Below are positions 1-7,444 of a stretch of 13,701 nucleotides of DNA, piece after piece. Source of the stretch: Flavobacterium psychrophilum (lineage in GTDB: Bacteria; Bacteroidota; Bacteroidia; Flavobacteriales; Flavobacteriaceae); the NCBI GenBank assembly GCA_945897545.1, contig CAMDGJ010000054.1, forward strand, positions 1-13,701, in the 5' to 3' direction. The notes below the pieces were generated by a model. The model did no database searches and was not told the DNA's origin. It saw only the letters and a program-made list of their open reading frames with translations. The translations under genes were made by a program, and so were the position numbers. The first letter of the stretch is position 1, and each line of letters begins with the position of its first letter.

Positions 1-1516
1 TTTTCTCCTTAGCATCTGTCAAAAGAAAATTATCCTCTAAATCAAAACACATCCGATTCCGCCCACTTGAATTTTCAAACCCTCTTGCATAGCGACCATA
101 GGGCTGATCTGTGGGGCCAACCCTCCATAAGCCGACACTAGTTTCATTCGCGTCAATCTGTCTAATAAATCGGCTATAATTTCTGGCAATGAGCCCGAAT
201 CCTACATCGTTCATCGCCTTGGCTTCATAGAGATAATTGGATCCTGAGAGAGAAGTTGCTGCATGCAGATCACCAACTTTCGCTCCGTATGTATTGAATT
301 CTTGTTCAATTTTATTCACCCGCTCTGCGTTGCTCTGTGCAGCCTTCCCATATTTTTCCTCAGGAAAGCGAACGGTATCGGCACTATCGAGCACATCGCG
401 AAGGGCGATAAAAGCATACGGACTGGTCTGTGGTTGTTTGTAATAGGAATAGCGACTAGCGAAAGCAAACCCTTGATCGTGTTTGCCTGTTTTAACGGTG
501 TTATAATCAACCTCCCAAAGATCAAGTCCCCGATCCACCGTGGAAATGGCGGTCCAGTAATAATTCCAAACCGGATTTTCCTGAAATATTCCACCTTGAG
601 CGAATTTAGAAAACTCGCCACGCACAAACTCCGGTTTCTTACCGTTTAGGCCGTAAAAAGAAGGACGAAGTTCTGTGTCCTGCTTTATTTCACCATTGGC
701 CTGATAACCAATGGCAATGGTAAATTGCTGTTTTCGGAGCTCAATCGGGTAGTTTTGGCGAAGCCAATTTGCGTAAAGTAGTTCACCTGCTTTAGCACCC
801 TTAGCACCCTTCAGTACTGCAGGATTACTCTCATCGTCCACATTAAACAAGAATCGGATATGTTTGAGTTCTGGCTTATCGAAGGCTTCATAGAACCTTT
901 TCGTAGCTCCGCTGCAAAACTCTAAATACTGTTGAGCGCTAATTTTATATTTCTGGTCAATGAGTGTACCTTTGTAGAGCTGCTTGTCCCCCGTCGAACC
1001 AAATGCGGGCTGTATAAATGCAAAGATCTTTCTCTCTTTTTCAGGAAGTGAGGCAATATGATCCGCCAGCTTGTCGATAAAACGATGGAAGTAATTGATG
1101 TAGTTTTGATCGAGGTAATAGGGGAAAAAATCTTTTCCCTTGCCCCCTTTTACAGCGACTTTCGGAACCCCTTGTTCATAAATCCATTCTGGTGAGTGAG
1201 GACCAGTCCACAAGACGAAATAGTAATAATACTTCCCCTTTACGGCATTTCGGATTTGAGAATCCATTTTCGACCAGTCATACACTTCTGGACTTGTCTC
1301 TATATCAGCCCACTTAACTCTATCGGCAGCTCCTTTAATGAAAGGAAACCGCTCTGTGTCTATCTTTTCACTTTTACAATTGGTAAAGAATCCCGCCCAC
1401 TGTGGTCGCTCAAAATCTTTTTTTTCATTTCCATTTATTTGTGAAAATGTCAATTGAGATAGTCCGAATATAAAAAATAATAGAATAACCCTTTTTTTAG
1501 TTCTTTTAAGTTTCAT
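1..1516 (-). CDS. Secreted TIM-barrel glycosidase-like protein, second tandem copy (3' end beyond window)
   Basis: An open frame of 505 codons runs from the ATG at 1516 to the window edge with no stop, so the C-terminus is missing. Residues 1-25 form a signal peptide (basic start, hydrophobic core, then TFS before QING). The rest aligns throughout with the neighbouring 648-residue protein: FPFIKG at 57-62, VYDW at 78-81, GPHSPEW at 105-111, GVPKV at 116-120, STGD at 174-177, RGE at 299-301, LWEV at 333-336, NYSR at 446-449 and ARGFE at 477-481. By eye the N-terminal part is about 40% identical. The layout (W..E...VYDW, then GP..PEW) recalls clan GH-A TIM-barrel hydrolases such as GH42 and agarases. 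The gene starts 4 bases after the upstream stop, so it is probably co-translated with it. Glycosidase function is inferred; the substrate and family are unknown. Confidence 0.85.
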   Translation of the reverse strand, partial: MKLKRTKKRVILLFFIFGLSQLTFSQINGNEKKDFERPQWAGFFTNCKSEKIDTERFPFIKGAADRVKWADIETSPEVYDWSKMDSQIRNAVKGKYYYYFVLWTGPHSPEWIYEQGVPKVAVKGGKGKDFFPYYLDQNYINYFHRFIDKLADHIASLPEKERKIFAFIQPAFGSTGDKQLYKGTLIDQKYKISAQQYLEFCSGATKRFYEAFDKPELKHIRFLFNVDDESNPAVLKGAKGAKAGELLYANWLRQNYPIELRKQQFTIAIGYQANGEIKQDTELRPSFYGLNGKKPEFVRGEFSKFAQGGIFQENPVWNYYWTAISTVDRGLDLWEVDYNTVKTGKHDQGFAFASRYSYYKQPQTSPYAFIALRDVLDSADTVRFPEEKYGKAAQSNAERVNKIEQEFNTYGAKVGDLHAATSLSGSNYLYEAKAMNDVGFGLIARNYSRFIRQIDANETSVGLWRVGPTDQPYGRYARGFENSSGRNRMCFDLEDNFLLTDAKEK

Positions 1517-1520
1517 AGAA

Positions 1521-3467
1521 CTAATCATTACTTTTATCTTTTTTTCTCTTTTCCCTTTTTTCTGATTTATCCTCTTTATTCTCTCTTTTCCCTTTCTTCT
1601 CTTTATCACCCTCAACTGCGTTTTCGCCTTTGCTATATTTGGTTCCTTTAGCACTACCCTTGAAAGCACGATTCTCTTCTTGAGGTCTTAATAAAGGAAG
1701 CTCTTGTTCTCCGCGGTGAACTTCTACTAGGCTAAATATATCATCTTTATCATCCGCATTCAATAGTACAAAATCAGCCCCTTTTGTTCCTCCATTTTTG
1801 AAAACGGCATCTTTGATCGTTATCACTTCATGATGCCATTTTTGGTCTCCTTTTCCAGTTACTGTCGTTGCAGTCTTCATGGTTTTTGTTCCTGCATCAT
1901 AATCAAGTTTCCATTTAGAACCTTCAATGGCGTCATACCAAACCACAGTTATCGACATTACTTTAGGTTTATTATCTTTAGAAAAACCTTCATGAAGTTT
2001 AAAGTACATTGCATCTTTTCCCGTTGCGTGTTCGAATCCTCTTGCAAACCTTGAATAAATAGAAGAGATAGCCGTGATAGGTCCGCCTACTCGCCATAAT
2101 GGAATTGAAGTAGCATCTGGTTCAATTTGATAGAGTAATCTGGAGTAATTATCGGGCCAAATTTCCCAACCCGCATCATTAAAACCAACTTGGTCGCCAC
2201 GTTGCTTCACTTGCCCCATTTTGAGTGCATTTTTATCGTCGTTAGCCGCTCCATACTTCGCATATTCGGCAGTGATTTTCTCCATACGCTCCATATTTCC
2301 ATGCGATGCTTTACCATATTTGTCCTCTGGATAAGCCTTTGTATCGGCTGCATTCAAACCTTTATGCAAAGCACAAAAAGCATCGGTCGCTGTTTCAGGG
2401 TATATTTGCCCGGCATACTTATTGAAAAAATAGAAAGAATAATCAAATCCTTGTTCCTTGCTAGCCTTCAAAGCGCCGCTTGTAACATCCCAAACACTTT
2501 GACCTGCATTCAAGGCATTGATTGCTCCCCAATAAAAGTTGAGTTGAATATTTAGTTGATACCATGGACGCGTCCAGGATTGGTCCATCTCGGAACGACG
2601 AAATAATGTAACTCCTTTTGGGTCGACTAGATAAGGCAAAAATGTATTTACTGCATCAACTTCTCCACTTAAATGATGTCCTCTTGAAAGTGCTCCATTT
2701 TTGATTCCAAAACCATCTTTAAGGTTCTTAATAGCCCAATCCCATTCTTGAACAAAATTATTTTTTCCGTCTTTACTTTGAGGTTCTATATTGTTGAGAA
2801 GCATGCTAATATTCAATCCTGATTGTTTACCAAACAATTGATCATGTAAGGCAAAGGTTTCAAGACGGAATTCTCTCCATTTTGCACTTTTCGTAGGTAA
2901 AGAATAATTTGTATCTATTGGCTCGCCTTTATAAGCACACTCATCTCCTGTACATCCTGTTTTAACTTGAATAAATGAAATAGCTCTAATTTTCTCTTTA
3001 GAAAAGCTACTAATATGTTTAGCTACTTCTGTTAGAAAACGGTGATAATACTTTTTATATTCTGGAGATAAATAATAAGGATAATGGTCGAATGCTCCTG
3101 GGTTTTTAGTAGCATTTGTGATTACCTTAGGCACCCCTTTTTCATAAACCCATTCTGGTGTTTTTGGTCCTGCCTCAAACGAAATATATAACGAAATTTT
3201 TTCTTTATAGGCTCTTTCAATGGCCTTATTTAATATAGACCAGTCATATACCCCTGATGTTTTCTCCACTTCGTTCCAAGGAAAATCACAGGATGTCCCT
3301 TTTAAAAATGGATACTCTTTTATATCCATTGCTTCTCCACGATCCCAAACACCAAAAGAGCTAGGTTGCGGACCTATCTGACTTACAGCTAAGTTAGAGA
3401 AAGCAACGAGTGCAATAAGGATAATTTTTTTTGTACTATTAAAGCTTTCTAAACTATATTTATTCAT
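1521..3467 (-). CDS. Secreted TIM-barrel glycosidase-like protein with lysine/glutamate-rich C-terminal tail
   Basis: This is a 648-residue protein with a signal peptide at about 1-29 (KK, hydrophobic IILIALVAF, then AVSQ). Residues about 50-360 look like a clan GH-A-type TIM barrel: W64..E67, VYDW 73-76, EAGPKTPEW 98-106, GVPKV 111-115, GCTGDE 171-176, RSE 291-293 and VWDV 325-328. E293 is conserved in the tandem copy and is a candidate nucleophile. D175 is conserved too, but E176 is K178 in the copy. A probable beta domain follows (LWRVG 457-461, SRFARGFE 472-479). Residues 603-648 are an extremely charged tail: 23 of the last 28 residues are K, R, E or D. The next gene starts 4 bases after the stop. 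Hydrolysis of a galactan or galactoside is inferred only from the gal/symporter neighbourhood. I do not recognise a specific GH family. Confidence 0.88.
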   Translation of the reverse strand: MNKYSLESFNSTKKIILIALVAFSNLAVSQIGPQPSSFGVWDRGEAMDIKEYPFLKGTSCDFPWNEVEKTSGVYDWSILNKAIERAYKEKISLYISFEAGPKTPEWVYEKGVPKVITNATKNPGAFDHYPYYLSPEYKKYYHRFLTEVAKHISSFSKEKIRAISFIQVKTGCTGDECAYKGEPIDTNYSLPTKSAKWREFRLETFALHDQLFGKQSGLNISMLLNNIEPQSKDGKNNFVQEWDWAIKNLKDGFGIKNGALSRGHHLSGEVDAVNTFLPYLVDPKGVTLFRRSEMDQSWTRPWYQLNIQLNFYWGAINALNAGQSVWDVTSGALKASKEQGFDYSFYFFNKYAGQIYPETATDAFCALHKGLNAADTKAYPEDKYGKASHGNMERMEKITAEYAKYGAANDDKNALKMGQVKQRGDQVGFNDAGWEIWPDNYSRLLYQIEPDATSIPLWRVGGPITAISSIYSRFARGFEHATGKDAMYFKLHEGFSKDNKPKVMSITVVWYDAIEGSKWKLDYDAGTKTMKTATTVTGKGDQKWHHEVITIKDAVFKNGGTKGADFVLLNADDKDDIFSLVEVHRGEQELPLLRPQEENRAFKGSAKGTKYSKGENAVEGDKEKKGKRENKEDKSEKREKRKKDKSND

Positions 3468-3504
3468 AATTAAAATTTTATTATTTTCGATTTAAGACTG
3501 TTAA

Positions 3505-3522
3505 ATTTATTAATGGTTTAAA
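3505..3522 (-). promoter_or_regulatory. A-rich leader element before the 648-residue gene
   Basis: The minus strand reads TTTAAACCATTAATAAAT, 38-55 bases upstream of the ATG at 3467, and continues with a TCTTAAATC...AAATAATAAA stretch. Closely similar strings occur at nearly the same distance before the amine oxidase and the GH-D enzyme. The element could be a shared transcription or translation signal, or simply the usual A-rich Bacteroidota leader. An imperfect inverted repeat (ACTGTT at 3497-3502, AACAGT at 3529-3534) brackets it. Confidence 0.35.
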
Positions 3523-3572
3523 TTATAAAACAGTATTGTATTTTTAATTGATAGCGAATAAATTAGATTTAT

Positions 3573-3650
3573 TTACTCGTCTTTGGCTTCTTTAGGGGCT
3601 TTCCCAGTCCATTCTGTTTTTGTACAATCTTTCCACCTAACTGTTATCTG
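3573..3650 (-). pseudogene. Possible orphan C-terminal coding scrap between amine oxidase and TIM-barrel gene
   Basis: On the minus strand a 25-codon frame runs from 3650 to a TAA at 3573-3575, with an in-frame TGA just before it at 3651-3653 and no start codon. It encodes a protein-like, charged sequence: TVRWKDC, then TEWTGKAPKEAKDE at the end. The stretch is clearly less A/T-rich than the rest of the gap. Its frame differs from that of the amine oxidase, so it is not a read-through extension. It looks like the tail of a lost or replaced gene, but 25 codons can arise by chance and I do not recognise the parent family. Confidence 0.3.
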
Positions 3651-3658
3651 TCATTTTT

Positions 3659-5023
3659 TTATAATGCAATTATTTTATCCGCTTCTCTTATACCACTAAA
3701 ATATGCTCCGTGTACAGTCCCTCGATACTCTCTTTCAGTATGCTCGCCCGCAAAAAATAATTTGTTATTTATTTCTGTAGCCATTGTGTCGAAATCGGTA
3801 CTTGTAGTTCCATTTGTTGCAAAAGAATAAGCACCGAAAGTATTGATGTTTTGCCCCCATTTTGTTCGTAACATATTTGTCGGATTAGGTATGCTATTTC
3901 CATAAATGGTTTTCAGTTGCGCCATCACTTCACTAATTATTTGGGCATCGGTCATAGTTTCGGTAACAGTTGCGAAATCGCCAAAAGCAAATGTCATTAA
4001 GCCGCTGGTTGTTGGTAAAAACTTCATCATATTCATTAAATAATTGAATTTGCCTTTTGTTTCTGGCGTATAGCCGATGTATTGTATATTCGTGTCCCAA
4101 AACGGTGTGTCCCAAATAAATAAAAACTTGTTTACATTACCCATTTGGATGTTTTGAATAGCTGATAATTTTGTTGCTGGTAAACTTGGTTGAAAGGCAA
4201 TACTATTGTTTTTCAAAACTCCCAATGGCACACTAACAATTACATAATCTGCTTCAATTAAATTTTCGTTTACTTTAACCAATGATTTTGTTGAATTATA
4301 ATTTATTTCTGTAATTCTACTGTTCAATCTAATATCCAAATCTTGTCCTAATAAATTTGCCACTTTATCGTAGCCATTGATAACAATTACATCTTTCCCA
4401 GAAAACGCTTCATCATCATAAAAATATTTTGAAGATAATTTTGAAATATCACCACCTGTATCAAATTCCAAATAAGCAGAAAGCATATATTTCCATAGCC
4501 TATTGTTGGCTTGCGTAGGATATAATGAGTTAAAAATAGTTTGAAAACTCTGCTGTTTTGTCCCTGCACCTCTAACTGCATTTAGTGCATTTTCAAATTG
4601 GGTGTATTGACTATCAAGAAAAGTATCGGAATAAGCTGTTCCGTTGTTGTCATAAACCTTAAGACTATCATCGTCTGTTAGGTACGTATTTGCACCTGCT
4701 TGCGAAGCTAAATTTGTTATTGGGTTTCCATTTGGTCCATGTATCCAACTAGCACCTTCGTCAAAAGCAATTCCCATACTTCTGTCTGTCCTAAGTCGTC
4801 CTCCAATTTTTTCTTGAGCTTCTAATACAATTACAGTAAATCCATTATCTTTTAATTTTTTTGCGGCTGCAAGTCCTGATATTCCTGCCCCAATTATAAG
4901 GACGGTTTTCCCATTGGGATTTGTAATGTTAACATCTTTGCTACAATAAGCAAATAAATTGGGTGCGATTAAAACAAGTGGGATGGCTTTTAAAGTATCT
5001 AAAACAAATTTTCTTCTTTCCAT
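3659..5023 (-). CDS. Exported FAD-dependent amine oxidase (MAO/polyamine oxidase family)
   Basis: This 454-residue flavoprotein would oxidise an amine to an imine with release of hydrogen peroxide; the substrate is unknown. It has a Rossmann FAD motif GAGISG at 45-50, E68 at the end of the second strand, GGRLRT 74-79, an oxidase-typical ASWIHGPNGNP at 91-101, K299 in GNVNKFLF (the position of the conserved flavin-N5 lysine), W389...GAYS 397-400 and FAGEHT 424-429. The N-terminus has twin arginines (ERRKF 2-6), a hydrophobic stretch and Cys27, suggesting Tat export of a folded FAD protein, possibly as a lipoprotein; the lipobox FAYC is poor. I chose the ATG at 5023 because it puts the twin arginines at the start. 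An in-frame ATG at 5080 would add 19 non-signal-like residues and include the leader element. G+C in five hand-counted 60-base blocks is 29%, against 42% in five blocks from adjoining glycosidase genes. It is unusual between glycosidase genes. Confidence 0.9.
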   Translation of the reverse strand: MERRKFVLDTLKAIPLVLIAPNLFAYCSKDVNITNPNGKTVLIIGAGISGLAAAKKLKDNGFTVIVLEAQEKIGGRLRTDRSMGIAFDEGASWIHGPNGNPITNLASQAGANTYLTDDDSLKVYDNNGTAYSDTFLDSQYTQFENALNAVRGAGTKQQSFQTIFNSLYPTQANNRLWKYMLSAYLEFDTGGDISKLSSKYFYDDEAFSGKDVIVINGYDKVANLLGQDLDIRLNSRITEINYNSTKSLVKVNENLIEADYVIVSVPLGVLKNNSIAFQPSLPATKLSAIQNIQMGNVNKFLFIWDTPFWDTNIQYIGYTPETKGKFNYLMNMMKFLPTTSGLMTFAFGDFATVTETMTDAQIISEVMAQLKTIYGNSIPNPTNMLRTKWGQNINTFGAYSFATNGTTSTDFDTMATEINNKLFFAGEHTEREYRGTVHGAYFSGIREADKIIAL

Positions 5024-5053
5024 AAATTTTATTTCACAAAAGTTAGACTGTCT

Positions 5054-5075
5054 ATTAATGTTATTGGTTTGAAAT
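5054..5075 (-). promoter_or_regulatory. A-rich leader element before the amine oxidase
   Basis: The minus strand reads TTTCAAACCAATAACATTAA, followed by TAGACAGTCTAAC, 31-52 bases upstream of the chosen ATG at 5023. It resembles the leaders of the 648-residue gene and the GH-D gene. If it is a real leader, it supports the 5023 start over 5080. The function is unknown. Confidence 0.3.
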
Positions 5076-5159
5076 AGCACATGAATAGTTTTCTAAAAAA
5101 TTTCCTATTATAATTTTTAGTGAAATTAAATAATTATTAGGACTATTTGTTAATGAAAA

Positions 5160-7295
5160 TTATTTTTTCACAAACTCAATTATTTTAACAGTGTGAGCAG
5201 GTTGATCCAATGTTAACTTATTGGACTCAATTTTGAAATTCTTTTGAGTCCATAATTCAGTCAATTTGTATTTTGAATTATCTAACTCGAAATCAGTTTT
5301 TAGATTGTATGTTTTAGTCACGTCCTTGTCCATCCAGTTGAATATGGTAATGATAAGACGGTCTTTAGTTTCTAATTTCCAAATGGTTGGAATGTCTACC
5401 CCCGAAAATAAATCGAGAGGAACGGCATGAACGCCAAGTTTATTCACTGCGATAATATCCTTATTTTTTAATAATTCTAATCGTTCAGCGGGGAGTGATT
5501 CGACTTTATCTCCAAAAAAGAAAAGTCCCCCCATTATGGCTTCCAAAGTCATGTGGCATTTTGCTTCATCAATGGTATATTGCGGCGAAACAAAAAAAGC
5601 ATCTGGATCTACAATAGCAATATTTTTGTGAATATAATAGTTTTGTGCTACGGCACGAGCGAATCGAATTAAGCCTTTTTCCACTCTCTCATCTTCAATA
5701 GTCCCTAAGGTTTTGCCATAGGTGATATTGGTAAACGGTTCCGCTTCTGATTTATATCCAGGATGATTGATGTCGTTGCCTATTCGGATGGCATCATAAC
5801 ATTCTAAAGCACCAAATACATAACCCATACTGCGCGTCACTATTAAATCATCAGGCAAAGCACTTCTAATCGCACGAATCGTTTTATTGTGCGCCTGCAT
5901 AAAAGTCATGGTGGAATCAAATCGCACCCCTTCTTCTAAACCTCCATAAGTGTGGTCCCATTTCATAAACGAAGGTCTGTAGCCTTCAACGATTTGTTGG
6001 TATCGCGCTGCTGAAAAAGCGGGCGCTTCAGGGTGGCTTCCATCAACATAAACTGTTCCAACAGTTGTCGCCATTTCGTCATCCCCTTTTGCTATTTTTT
6101 TATTGTATAAAGGTTTCAAAATCCAATCCGGATGTTTAGCATTAATTGGGTCTTTTGGGTTTGTTCGTAATGGGCTTACATGAAGACCAAAGTCAAGCCC
6201 CAACTTATTTACATAATCTGACAGATATCGAATTCCATTAGGAAAAGCGACATCATTAACACTATAAAGACCAGGTTCTGTCCACCAGCCGCCATCTAGT
6301 TGAATTTGTTTCCAACCATATTCTTTGAGATTCTTGTTAATAAATTCAGCCGAAGTCAAAAATGATTGTTCAGTGATTGTTCGTTCATACGAATGCCAAG
6401 AACTCCAACCTGCTTCTGGAAAGCGCATCGGTTTTCCTTTTCGCACATTTTCGCCCATAATTTTTCCTGTTTCCAATAATACATTTGTTGGACGTTGATT
6501 TTCCCAATAGCCCACCAAAAAAGCATCGGTAGTAATCGTATTTCCAGCAGGAACCCAAATTTTTTCTCTTTCGAAAATAGCACCACTTCGGGCAGAAACT
6601 TTTAGTTTATTGACATCGTCTTTAACAGGTAATTCCCATTTGAAATTATTAGGCCATAATTCACTGGCTATACTTGCAAAAGAAAATGCGCAATTTTTTT
6701 TGTCGTTAACCAACATACTCAACCAAACTCCGGTATGCGCTTTAGAGTACGTTCCTTCTTTTGCCTTTTTTGTATTCAATTGATACGGATACATCAATCC
6801 GCCTGTATGCGGGGCAGAGGCGCTTTCGGTAAAGACCATCCAATCTTTGCTATTACCAGGCAAAACAATATTTTCTTTGTCAGAATTGAACAACTTGATT
6901 CCGCCCAATTTGAATTTCTCCGAAGCTTTTAATGAAGATTTCATCACTAAATAAGGACGTCCTTCGATTAATTCAAATACAATTGTAAAATTGGAAATTA
7001 AGGGATGGTCCTCGCAAATAAGATATAAATAGTCGACTTTGCCATTATAATTATTCGCTTCACTCAATCGAGTACCCTCTTTTTTCTCCCAACGGATATT
7101 TTTAAATTCTTTAACTGAAACCCATTTATCGTTTATTTCTATTTCAGGTGAAAGATTATTAATTTGGGCAAATTGTTTGTTCCATTGAATACTGTATTCT
7201 GGATTGCCATTGGAATATTTAATCAGGGGTTGGGCTAGAAGTTTTGGTAATACCAACACAAGAACTAAACTGAAAACTATTTTTAATCTATTCAT
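5160..7295 (-). CDS. Secreted clan GH-D (GH36/GH27-like) glycosidase, putative alpha-galactosidase
   Basis: This is a 711-residue exported enzyme with a signal peptide at about 1-21 (NRLK, VFSLVLVLVL, cleavage near LLAQ). A beta-rich N-terminal domain (about 22-285) precedes a TIM barrel (about 290-610) and a short C-terminal beta domain, as in GH36. Barrel motifs are GWSSW 296-300, LDGGWW 333-338, KWD 445-447 (D447 is the predicted nucleophile, as in the GH36/GH27 KxD motif), RIGND 504-508 (D508 is a candidate acid/base) and GGLFFFGD 589-596. The Cys/Gly-rich acid/base neighbourhood of classical GH36 alpha-galactosidases is absent, so this is a divergent member. The length fits GH36. Release of alpha-linked galactose fits the galactose importer and Leloir genes next door, but another alpha-linked sugar cannot be excluded. 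Confidence 0.9.
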   Translation of the reverse strand: MNRLKIVFSLVLVLVLPKLLAQPLIKYSNGNPEYSIQWNKQFAQINNLSPEIEINDKWVSVKEFKNIRWEKKEGTRLSEANNYNGKVDYLYLICEDHPLISNFTIVFELIEGRPYLVMKSSLKASEKFKLGGIKLFNSDKENIVLPGNSKDWMVFTESASAPHTGGLMYPYQLNTKKAKEGTYSKAHTGVWLSMLVNDKKNCAFSFASIASELWPNNFKWELPVKDDVNKLKVSARSGAIFEREKIWVPAGNTITTDAFLVGYWENQRPTNVLLETGKIMGENVRKGKPMRFPEAGWSSWHSYERTITEQSFLTSAEFINKNLKEYGWKQIQLDGGWWTEPGLYSVNDVAFPNGIRYLSDYVNKLGLDFGLHVSPLRTNPKDPINAKHPDWILKPLYNKKIAKGDDEMATTVGTVYVDGSHPEAPAFSAARYQQIVEGYRPSFMKWDHTYGGLEEGVRFDSTMTFMQAHNKTIRAIRSALPDDLIVTRSMGYVFGALECYDAIRIGNDINHPGYKSEAEPFTNITYGKTLGTIEDERVEKGLIRFARAVAQNYYIHKNIAIVDPDAFFVSPQYTIDEAKCHMTLEAIMGGLFFFGDKVESLPAERLELLKNKDIIAVNKLGVHAVPLDLFSGVDIPTIWKLETKDRLIITIFNWMDKDVTKTYNLKTDFELDNSKYKLTELWTQKNFKIESNKLTLDQPAHTVKIIEFVKK

Positions 7296-7324
7296 TACTT
7301 TATTATTTGATTTTAAGGATATAT

Positions 7325-7342
7325 ATTTATTTTTTGGTTTAA
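7325..7342 (-). promoter_or_regulatory. A-rich leader element before the GH-D enzyme
   Basis: The minus strand reads TTAAACCAAAAAATAAAT, 30-47 bases upstream of the ATG at 7295, and continues CCTTAAAATCAAATAATAAA. That continuation aligns with the leader of the 648-residue gene. It shares the TTnAAACCA core with the amine oxidase leader. The function is unproven. Confidence 0.35.
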
Positions 7343-7349
7343 TGCTGTT

Positions 7350-7439
7350 TTACTTCTTTTCAATTGTTTTTATATAAATAGTATTGGGCATAGTATTAAA
7401 AGCAACAACTTGAATACCCATTTTTGAGAAAAACTTCAT
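7350..7439 (-). other. Small open reading frame of 29 codons, uncertain
   Basis: An ATG lies 5 bases after the stop of the upstream glycosidase-like gene and opens a 29-codon frame (begins MKFFSKMGIQVV, ends IKTIEKK) that stops just before the leader element of the GH-D gene. It has no recognisable domain, and its composition is that of ordinary A/T-rich Flavobacterium coding sequence. It could be a tiny translated ORF, the remnant of a lost gene tail, or chance. Confidence 0.2.
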
Positions 7440-7444
7440 TTTAA

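Noticed and set aside
237..649. Overlapping plus-strand frames of 68 and 128 codons
   Set aside because: They lie antisense within the intact minus-strand TIM-barrel frame and show no domain-like sequence of their own.
792..809. Tandem 9-base repeat TTAGCACCC x2
   Set aside because: It encodes a KGAKGAK stretch inside the TIM-barrel frame; two units are too few to suggest a regulatory or mobile repeat.
3497..3534. Imperfect inverted repeat ACTGTT ... AACAGT around the leader of the 648-residue gene
   Set aside because: The arms are short and A/T-rich and the inner pairing needs a three-base bulge; no G/C stem or T-tract supports a terminator or riboswitch.
5024..5080. Longer amine oxidase start at 5080
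   Set aside because: It would put 19 polar residues ahead of the twin-arginine signal and would run through the leader element shared with neighbouring genes.
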